DNA of 64,000 bases from contig JAZHRO010000063.1 in assembly GCA_037157565.1 (NCBI GenBank), positions 91,478,001 through 91,542,000 of the forward strand, read 5' to 3'. A model generated the notes under the pieces. That model was not told the DNA's origin and did not search any database. It saw nothing but the letters and a program-made list of their open reading frames with translations. The DNA is from Thalassia testudinum. Lineage: Eukaryota; Streptophyta; Magnoliopsida; Alismatales; Hydrocharitaceae. Of the stretch, positions 56,506-64,000 are shown piece by piece (positions within the stretch are counted from its first letter, which is position 1; every line of letters begins with the position of its first letter). The position numbers and the translations under genes were made by a program.

Positions 56506-57492
56506 CAGTGGCTTAAGCCACTGTCAAATGGGCTAACTGCTGCTGCAGTTAGTCCATTTGAAGAGGGGGAAAGCATTCACAGAGAAGAGGAGAATTTAGA
56601 GAAGAGGGGAATGTTGCTGCAGTTTGCAGCATTTTACTGTATAACTGGGAATAAGAGAAAATTCAGAACAAACTAAAAATTAAAGAGTTGAAATCCAAAT
56701 CTGATAAGGGTATAGATCTCACGAAAATCACATAAGAATTCAGTTCAAATACCCACAAGGAAAAGCCCTTATCAAAAGCATCATTTCAGATCAAAACACA
56801 AATGGCATTGAGTTAGTCTTCCTAATGCCATAGACAGCATGAAGGAAGACTTAACTCAATCAATTAAAACCAAAAACATACAATCCCAGTTTCTTGCAAC
56901 CTTAAGGAGTATGGAAAACTCCTTAGGTTAGAGAATCACCATACAAAAATAATTATCAAACAGGTGGTGTATGGCAGTTCTGAAATGACAAATCAGAAAA
57001 AGAATGCATTAAAGGAATTTATAAAAGCTAGCAAATGCATTCAGATCAAGGCAGAAGCAAATTCATGAAAGGCTCTTCTGATTTGTTCTCTGTCACCAGA
57101 GAACTTCTCAGAATCCTTGCCCTCAAGGAAAACCAAAATCCCTTCAATTTGTCAGATCTGTCAAGACATTTCAGAAAGCAAAATCTCTTCAAAACCCATG
57201 TTAAAGTGAATCTGACAAACTGAGGCAATCAATCTAAAATAAAAGGGGCTTTTGTGAACACAAATGGGGTGAGTGAGAAGCCCCAAATGGTGCTTGTGAC
57301 ACCAATTTCAGATCTGAGGCAGTACACCATCAGATCTGGAATTGGGTCCAGATGTGTGGGTGACAGATGAAAGATTCGTCGTTAAAAGGAACATAAATCA
57401 GAATTGGATGGTGGAAAAACAAAACATGAAGAGGGAGATAAATTGATTAATGAACAGATGATTCTTCCCCTCTGATCTGGACTGATCAGAGG
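56506..57492. repeat. Eight inverted repeats in R-U5 of the right-hand Athila
   Basis: CAGTGGCTTAAGCCACTG (56506-56523); 16-base arms with one mismatch (56525-56560); TGCTGCA/TGCAGCA (56615-56631); TTGAGTTAGTCTTCC with its partner (56808-56859, one gap); TAAGGAGT/ACTCCTTA (56903-56925); GTTCTCTG/CAGAGAAC (57085-57104); CAGATCTGA/TCAGATCTG (57309-57338); CCTCTGATC/GATCAGAGG (57469-57492). Confidence 0.85.
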
Positions 57493-57921
57493 AGGTGAGG
57501 GAGGGGATCTAATACTAATTCTACTCCTAAGACTAATCTAACTACAGCTAACATTAAACACTAACAATTAAAACTAAATCTATTCTAAACTACTGTAAAC
57601 TAAATCTAACACTACTTGTGCAGAATTAAAAACTAAACTAACAGGAAGAATGGGACCTATGGGTCCTTAGCCGGCGGCTAAGGAGGAAGAAAGGAGGAGG
57701 GTGACTCCAGCGGAGGGAAGAGTCTGCTAGTGAGACTCCAGGGTCGTCCTCAGGTGCTACGAGGTCCTTAGCGACGAGGAGGGTCGAGAGCAGGTGATGA
57801 TTCCACAGCCGGTGGCTGTGAAATCAGGGTCTAGGTGAGGAGGAGAGACTGGAGTGGAAGAATTGATCGCTAAGAGATGTAGGAGGGAGCGATCCCCTCG
57901 CGCGCGACACCACTGAGGTGC

Positions 57922-57930
57922 TTAAATAGC
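57922..57930 (-). promoter_or_regulatory. Candidate TATA box of the right-hand Athila LTR
   Basis: The minus strand reads GCTATTTAAGCACC, with no better candidate in U3. Confidence 0.45.
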
Positions 57931-58694
57931 AGCTCAGTGACTGAGATCACCGCAAGGGTGAGGTTAATCAGAATCAGGCCGGCGGTGAGGATGAGATGGG
58001 TAGAGCGCGCGGCGAGTCAAGAGAGAGATCTGACCGTCAGATGAGATCTGGGAAGAGAGGTGAACGCACGCACCGAATCGCGCGAAGGTTCCATTTGAAT
58101 CCAGCCGCAGATCGAGATCAAAAGTGCGATGGACGGTCGAGAATGGCTGTGTTCTTCGCGCGCTACAGTGCGCGTGAAGAACACAGGCTTCTCTCTGAAA
58201 TGAGGGAAAATTTGCAGACGGACCCTTAGAAGAAGGGGTAGAACATTTGCATGCAGGCCCAAAAGCGAGAAGAATAGCAGCTGGAAGGGCCCTGCAGTCT
58301 TACAAAAGGGTCCCTGCGGCTTGCAAATAGGTCCAAAAAGGAGTTTTGAAGGGTAGAAATGTAATGCATGAAGGACCTAATTGTAATCTATTTATTTCTA
58401 AGCCTAAATGATGTCCAATTGCTTTCAAATTTTTACATGTGCTTAATTGAACATTTACGACATTGATTTTACTTCTGATTTGGCTTTTCAAACTTGTTTA
58501 TGTGTTCAATTGATGCATGGATCATCATTTGTTCTTTAGTTTTCAGAATATCCCATTTTTGTGACCTAATTAGGAGATTTTAACACACATTAAAAGTTTT
58601 AGGTCTTTTCTTTAATTCCCACACTTAACCCTTTTTATGTGTTAATTTGATATTGTTTTGCTTAGTATCTAGCTTAATTTCGGCCTTTTAGCTA

Positions 58695-58751
58695 TGATGA
58701 GTAGCCACTCATCATACCCCCATGCTTACGTTTTGCTAGTCCCTTAGCAAA
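58695..58751 (-). other. PPT of right-hand Athila bracketed by two hairpins
   Basis: Upstream hairpin TTTGCTA/TAGCAAA (58732-58751), PPT GTAAGCATGGGGGTA on the minus strand (58715-58729), LTR tip hairpin with 8-base perfect arms (58695-58714), 9 if the first PPT base is counted. Confidence 0.85.
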
Positions 58752-60370
58752 CAATCTGTTGAAGTGTAAGGCAATTTAAGTATCAGCAAGGTAAGTGTGT
58801 AAAGATATCTTTTTCTTCTTTCAAAAATTTTTAAGTGTTTATGATGATGATCTTTAAGCTGAAACATTTTCCAATACCAACTGTGTTTTTGGACATTGTG
58901 AGAACCTGGTTACTGAGGATAACCTACCAGAACTCGAGGCTTAAATGACATAGACCATCTCTCAACCAACAAGGACTCTTGATATTTAAACCTTAAGTCG
59001 AATTCCAGGACTCAGGAGGTTTTTACAGAGACTCAGAATGCTATGAAGTTATGGCTGTGCTTTGTGATAAGTCAGGACTAACCAGGTGAATTCTAAGGCT
59101 CAATCCCGGGGTTTCACTTCTTTTTAAGTCCAGGTTGGTCCTAACTTCAGCTCATGTTTTCGGATGACTCTCAAAAATTGATGGTATTCAAACCCAACCC
59201 TTATTGTATTTGTGGCTCAGAGAAGATTTTTTTTTTTTTTTTTTGGTGGAAAAATAGGGTATTTATTTTGAACCCTGAAAACATTTTTGGTGGAAGAGTT
59301 GTTTTTCAGACATTTTGGAGAACATACTTAACTTTTTTTTTTTTTTTTTTTTTTGAACAGTATGTCTCCAAAACTTATTTGGTAGAGCGCACTGTATTTG
59401 GTGGGTGGATTTCTTTTGTGGAAAGAGCTTCTCCTAGACACAAAACTAAAGATTAGGACAAAGAGTCTACCTGCACGCACAGGTAAGGACTCCACCTTCC
59501 CTAATGAACACAAGGGTTGAGGTTTAGGTTCAAGTGGTCTTTCCTGACATTGTGTAGTGTAAGCCAAGGTTACTTAGACTCCTAAGTCAAAGCAAACCAA
59601 CGAATCCTGTACTGGTGACTCAGGTACAAGAATTGTCCTAAAGTTAGGAGAGACTGTGGTCTATCTTGTCAAGGCTCGAAGTGTATTAAGCCTAAGCTTG
59701 TATCAAGCTCCTATGGCCCGGTAGGTCAAACCAGTAATGGTTGAATGTCCATAGACACTTATTCTATTTTTTTGTTTTCAGCTATAAGATCACTTATCTT
59801 TTCTTTTTTTCTTTTTCTCCCTCCTCTCTTGAAATGAATATCCTCCTTTGACAAATAAAGTACATGTCCCTTATTGTATTTTTGGAATTTTTTCTGATTT
59901 GTTATTTTTTTTGTATTTTTAGCTTTGTAATTTTTTTCAAAAAATTTTTTCAAAATTTTTCAATTTTTTTTTGAAGTATATAATTTTTTGATAATACTAT
60001 ATATACTATAGTTGTGTCTACAATTGCATTTTGGTTTAAATGGTTTACCATTTACACCCCCCCATGCTTAAATGTTTCAATGTCCTCATTGAATGAAAGG
60101 GTGGATGCAAATGCTTGCTCTGCTTTTCACTATCCTAGGCTGGGTGATGGAAGGAAGTCGGAATGAGGAGATAAAATCTCTGTGCGGACGATTTTAAGTC
60201 TGATCTAGGATCAGAGTGAACAGTCGGGCTAGGAAGTGAAATGCATGACATGTGTGTCAATGAATGTATGCTCAGAATGCAAGGGTAGACACTATATGCA
60301 AGTAAAGGTAAGAGTAAGAAAAGTGTAAAACAGCTATATACAAGGGTAGGTGTTGCTAAGTTTAACGCCT
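58752..60370 (-). other. 3' non-coding region of right-hand Athila
   Basis: 1.6 kb with no ORF of family character; in particular no env-like gene, which some Athila elements have here. Two long T runs (59229-59243, 59333-59353). Confidence 0.65.
60053..60100 (-). other. Internal PPT-like block of right-hand Athila
   Basis: The minus strand reads CAATGAGGACATTGAAAC then TTTAAGCATGGGGGGG, 270 bases after the pol stop and 1.35 kb before the 3' PPT. Best copy of the six in the window. Confidence 0.65.
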
Positions 60371-63300
60371 TCAGCTAGGCGAAAACTTACATGGTAATTC
60401 AAAATGTAGGAGCGAAATGGTGGAATTGACAAGTCTGAGATCCTGTGGCTCAATGAAAGGTTTCAGTCTTTGTCCATTAACAATAAAGGGTTCAGATTTG
60501 TCAAGTTCAGTGATCTCAACGGCTCCATTATCAAATAATCTCAAGATTTTGAAAGGTCCAATCCATTTTGATCTTAACTTCCCAGGAAAGAGTTTCAGTC
60601 TAGAGTCGAAGAGAAGGACTTTTTTACCAGGGTGAAAAGATTTCCTAAGAATGTGACGGTCATGGAAGGCCTTAAGTTTGTCCTTATACATCCTTGAGCT
60701 TTCATAAGATTCATTCCTTAATTCATCGAGCTCAGACATTTGTAATTTCCTAAGATCACCGGCCTTCTCTAAGTCTAAGTTACACTTTCTGATGGCCCAA
60801 TAGGCTTTGTGCTCTAATTCGACAGGAAGATGACAGTGTTTCCCGTACACAAGTCTAAAAGGAGACATGCCTAAAGGGGTTTTGTGGGCTGTCCTATATG
60901 CCCACAACGCATCAGAAAGGCGGGAAGACCAATCCTTTCTATCAGGTCGGATGGTAGTCTGTAAAATCTTTTTGATCTCCCGATTAGATAATTCAGCAAG
61001 TCCATTGGTTTGAGGGTGATAAGATGTAGCAATCCTATGTGACACCCCATACTTTTGCAGTAGGGACTGAAAATGTGTGTTTCTAAAATGAGACCCTCCA
61101 TCACTAATGATGGCTTTAGGTACCCCGAATCTAGAGAAGATGAAATCTTGAACAAATTGTGTCACAACTCTATGATCATTAGTCCTTGAGGGGATGGCTT
61201 CAATCCATTTTGAAACATACTCAACTGCCAACAATATGTACTCGAAGCCATAAGATTTAGGAAAAGGTCCCATGAAGTCAATGCCCCAAATGTCAAAGAT
61301 TTCGCACACCATGATCGGATTCAAGGGCATCATGTCTCGGCGGCCAATACTACCAAGAGACTGACAGCGTGAACATGCCCTGCTATATTCGTGTGCATCC
61401 TTGAAGATTGTGGGCCAATAGAAACCACTCTGCAAAATCTTTGCAGCGGTCTTTTTGCCAGAGAAGTGACCGCCGCACGCCTGGTCGTGGCAGAATGATA
61501 AGATGCTTCTAATCTCCTTATCAGGGACGCACTTCCTAAAGATCTGGTCTTTACAAAGCTTGAAAAGCCAAGGTTCTTCCCAGTAATAGTGCTTGGCCTC
61601 GGATCTAAGTCTGTCTTTTTGATGTCGGACCCAATTAGTGGGGATGAGTCCAGAAGCCAGGTAGTTGACAATGTCAGCATACCAGGGAAGATCAGAATGA
61701 ATGACCAGCAATTGCTCGTCAGGGAAGTGGTCAGAGATGGGTAAAGAAGGAGAAATCGCTTCAGAAGGAAGGCGGGATAAGTGGTCAGCTACCACATTCT
61801 GCTTTCCAGCCTTATCACGAATCTCTAAATCAAATTCCTGTAAAAGTAGGATCCATCTAATCAGACGAGATTTCGCGTCCTTCTTGGCGAGAAGATATCG
61901 GATTGCCGTGTGGTCAGTGTAGACTATAATGTGGGAACCTAAAAGATAAGGTCTGAATTTTTCCAGTGCATATACTACAGCTAGCAATTCCTTTTCCGTG
62001 ACGGTGTAATTCCTCTGAGCTTCATCTAAGGTCTTGCTAGCGTAATAGATGACTGTGGGTTTCCCGTCCAATTTTTGACCAAGGACAGCTCCTACTGCAT
62101 AATTAGAGGCATCACACATGATCTCAAAAGGGTGAGACCAATTCGGGGGTTGCAGTATGGGTGCCTTGGTAATCAGATCACGAAGTGTCGTATAGGCACG
62201 AACACAATCGTCAGAGATCTGGAAGTCTACGTCTTTAGAGAGGAGAGTAGTGAGAGGTCGGGCTATTTTCGAGAAATCCGCTATAAAGCGGCGATAAAAA
62301 CCAACATGCCCGAGGAAAGATCGAATTTGCTTAACCGACGAAGGTAGTGGTAAATCAGAAATCAACTTTACCTTCGCGCGGTCAACCTCAATTCCTCTCT
62401 CAGAAATAAGGTGACCTAATACAAGTCCTTCAGTTACCATGAAATGAGATTTCTCCCAGGAAAGTACCAGATTCACATTAATGCATCTTTGCAGGACCTT
62501 GGTCAGGTGGTCTAGACATGCATCAAATGTGCTCCCGAAGACCGAGAAGTCATCCATGAAGACTTCTAAACAATCGCCTACTAAGTCAGAAAAGATTGCA
62601 AACATACACCGCTGGAATGTAGCAGGTGCGTTGCACAATCCAAAAGGCATCCTACGGAATGCAAAGGTTCCGTAGGTGCAGGTGAATGTTGTTTTCTCCT
62701 GATCATCGGGGTGAATTGCCACCTGATTATATCCTGAATAGCCATCCAAAAAGCAGAAAAATCTATTCCCTGCCACTCTTTCCAGTATTTGATCAATGAA
62801 GGGCAAAGGGAAATGATCTTTCTTCGTGGCTTGGTTGAGTTTTCGGTAATCTATACATACTCGCCACGAACTAGCAATGCGTGTAGGGATGACTTCTCCA
62901 GAATCAGTGGTGATGATGGTAAGTCCGGCCTTTTTTGGCACAACCTGAACAGGACTTACCCATCTACTGTCAGAAATTGGGTAGATAATTCCATTGTCCA
63001 GCCATTTAATCATTTCACTTTTTATCACCTCTTGTAATGTAGGATTTAATCTACGCTGGGGCTGTCTAGTAGGTCTAGATCCTTCTTCAGTGAAAATCCT
63101 ATGTGTGCAATAAGAAGGACTGATGCCAGTAAGGTCAGAAAGGCTCCATCCTATAGCCTGCCTATGTGCTCTTAGGACAGATAAGAGTCGTGACTCTTGA
63201 TCAGAAGAAAGGGAAGAGTTAACAATCACCGGATAGGTCTGATCAGGTCCTAAGAAAACATATTTGAGAGAGTCAGGAAGAGGTTTGAGTTCAACAGGCA

Positions 63301-64000
63301 CAGGATCAGAAGGAGCAGGTGTGAAAGTTTCAGGAGATCCTAGAGATACTAATGGAATGGGAGGAAGGTCCTCAGTCTCTAAATTTGGTATCTCAGTGGA
63401 AGTCACGTCAGAGTCCATAGAGTGTTGAGGTTCTAAATTTAATGAATTGATCAAGGTGTCCTCAACCAATTGATCCAATGAATCCAGGGAGAAGATTTCT
63501 TCAATTAAACTACAGGTCGGTCCTCTTTGGGCCTGAAAAATATCAATTTTTATTTTCTGATCTCCAAACTTTAATTCTATAAGGCCCTCCTCACAATTGA
63601 TGTTTGCCTTGGCCGTAGCCAAGAAAGGTCTTCCTAAAATGATAGGTGTATTCTGGATATCTTCAGGTACTTCCATGTCAAGGACTATAAAGTCTACAGG
63701 GAAGTAAAAATCCTTGACCCGCACTATGACATCTTCCAACACTCCCTGAGGTGTCTTAACTGATCTGTCAGCTAATTGCAGGGACACCTTGGTTGGCTTC
63801 AAATTGCCAACCTCAAAATGTGTCAGTAGAGAGGTTGGGATAAGATTGATGGAAGCACCTAGGTCAAGTAGTGCTCTATTGAATGTGGTGTTACCAATCA
63901 TGCAAGATAAGAGAGGGGTGCCTGGGTCTTTCATCTTAGTTGGGAGGGTACTAGAGATGATGGAACTAGCTTGTTCCGAGAGAATGATTGGACTACTCCC
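60371..64000 (-). CDS. pol: Athila Gag-Pol polyprotein, C-terminal 1209 residues (open at window edge)
   Basis: The frame is open from the window edge (64000) to the stop at 60371. The Met at 63934 is internal, since the preceding 22 codons are open and match the central Athila ([12 protein letters not shown]). Positions from that Met: protease DLGAS at 24-28 and ILGRPF at 99-104; RT with [13 protein letters not shown] and catalytic FMDD at 459-462; RNase H first Asp at 608 (CDASN) and TEKELLAV; integrase zinc finger with His816, His823 and CSRCQ; catalytic Asp886, Asp945 and Glu981 (D-35-E); C-terminal domain with KWIGPFK. The frame ends after the usual NGQRLKPF. The products are protease, reverse transcriptase/RNase H and integrase. 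No stop or shift is seen over 3.6 kb, unlike the central copy, so this element is younger or under selection. Confidence 0.92.
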   Translation of the reverse strand, partial: GSSPIILSEQASSIISSTLPTKMKDPGTPLLSCMIGNTTFNRALLDLGASINLIPTSLLTHFEVGNLKPTKVSLQLADRSVKTPQGVLEDVIVRVKDFYFPVDFIVLDMEVPEDIQNTPIILGRPFLATAKANINCEEGLIELKFGDQKIKIDIFQAQRGPTCSLIEEIFSLDSLDQLVEDTLINSLNLEPQHSMDSDVTSTEIPNLETEDLPPIPLVSLGSPETFTPAPSDPVPVELKPLPDSLKYVFLGPDQTYPVIVNSSLSSDQESRLLSVLRAHRQAIGWSLSDLTGISPSYCTHRIFTEEGSRPTRQPQRRLNPTLQEVIKSEMIKWLDNGIIYPISDSRWVSPVQVVPKKAGLTIITTDSGEVIPTRIASSWRVCIDYRKLNQATKKDHFPLPFIDQILERVAGNRFFCFLDGYSGYNQVAIHPDDQEKTTFTCTYGTFAFRRMPFGLCNAPATFQRCMFAIFSDLVGDCLEVFMDDFSVFGSTFDACLDHLTKVLQRCINVNLVLSWEKSHFMVTEGLVLGHLISERGIEVDRAKVKLISDLPLPSSVKQIRSFLGHVGFYRRFIADFSKIARPLTTLLSKDVDFQISDDCVRAYTTLRDLITKAPILQPPNWSHPFEIMCDASNYAVGAVLGQKLDGKPTVIYYASKTLDEAQRNYTVTEKELLAVVYALEKFRPYLLGSHIIVYTDHTAIRYLLAKKDAKSRLIRWILLLQEFDLEIRDKAGKQNVVADHLSRLPSEAISPSLPISDHFPDEQLLVIHSDLPWYADIVNYLASGLIPTNWVRHQKDRLRSEAKHYYWEEPWLFKLCKDQIFRKCVPDKEIRSILSFCHDQACGGHFSGKKTAAKILQSGFYWPTIFKDAHEYSRACSRCQSLGSIGRRDMMPLNPIMVCEIFDIWGIDFMGPFPKSYGFEYILLAVEYVSKWIEAIPSRTNDHRVVTQFVQDFIFSRFGVPKAIISDGGSHFRNTHFQSLLQKYGVSHRIATSYHPQTNGLAELSNREIKKILQTTIRPDRKDWSSRLSDALWAYRTAHKTPLGMSPFRLVYGKHCHLPVELEHKAYWAIRKCNLDLEKAGDLRKLQMSELDELRNESYESSRMYKDKLKAFHDRHILRKSFHPGKKVLLFDSRLKLFPGKLRSKWIGPFKILRLFDNGAVEITELDKSEPFIVNGQRLKPFIEPQDLRLVNSTISLLHFELPCKFSPS

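Larger units (their letters stand above)
54896..58714 (-). mobile_element. 3' LTR of the right-hand Athila (left end approximate)
   Basis: The right end is firm: tip hairpin TGATGAGT-AGCC-ACTCATCA (58695-58714) followed by the PPT. The left end is set from a U5-like motif (ggtcgttcactgggaggcaa, 55034-55053) and TGATTGTTGATT at 54896; it could lie elsewhere up to about 56.6 kb. A minus-strand TATA box (CTATTTAAG, near 57922-57930) gives about 0.8 kb of U3 and up to 3 kb of R-U5. R-U5 is full of perfect short inverted repeats. No gene seen. Confidence 0.5.

Noticed and set aside
57996..58262. Arg/Glu-rich frames on both strands in the right-hand LTR
   Set aside because: Overlapping antisense frames in GC-rich U3 upstream of the TATA box; no support as genes.
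58752..60370. An env-like ORF downstream of Athila pol
   Set aside because: No open frame longer than about 100 codons and no signal peptide or membrane segment on the sense strand.

Overview
This window is intergenic, transposon-packed chromatin from a flowering plant with a repeat-rich genome. The evidence is long terminal repeat (LTR) retrotransposons of the Ty3/gypsy Tat-Athila type with tRNA-Asp-like primer binding sites, pieces of Ty1/copia SIRE-like elements, plant-style U3 promoters (TATA boxes and G-box palindromes), and no recognisable host gene, rRNA, functional tRNA or bacterial feature. The species cannot be named from the sequence.

Layout. 1-2.6 kb: two minus-strand LTR pieces. 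2.65-10.74 kb: element B, a deleted minus-strand element whose two LTRs were each hit by another element that is now a solo LTR (3124-4804, duplication GCAGG; 7614-9753, duplication ATGTG). 10.74-19.88 kb: the 3' end of a plus-strand copia element whose LTR is split by element A (11404-19145, duplication ATATT), a complete pol-less element. 19.88-21.52 kb: plus-strand Athila tail. 22.34-50.34 kb: element D (minus, pol-less). Its 3' LTR is split by the central Athila (22994-45475, duplication GTAGT), whose integrase gene is in turn split by element C (26637-34811, duplication TGCAT, pol-less). 50.34-52.26 kb: minus-strand copia-like remnant with an acidic protein remnant. 52.26-54.83 kb: element E, 3' LTR and tail. 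About 54.9-64.0 kb: 3' half of a second, minus-strand Athila with an uninterrupted protease-RT-RNase H-integrase frame that runs off the window edge.

How the parts relate. The pol-less elements (A, C, D, probably B and E) and the Athila elements share signals used in reverse transcription. PBSs complementary to a tRNA-Asp-like 3' end are visible in A, C and the central Athila. A polypurine tract (PPT) of the form TAGGCATGGGGGTA, LTRs starting TGAT, a small hairpin at the LTR tip and a second hairpin (TTGCTAGGGACTAGCAA) just upstream of the PPT are visible in most. A second PPT-like block near the end of the internal domain is visible in A, C, D and all three Athila copies. The likely reading is that Athila Pol mobilises the pol-less elements in trans.

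The most interesting signals are the hairpin-bracketed PPT with a candidate second (central) PPT, the pol-less family with a Tyr/Pro-rich then acidic protein, a tRNA-like A-box/B-box module inside U3, a run of six inverted repeats in one solo LTR, and a chimeric LTR/gag junction inside the central Athila that falls exactly in the PBS.
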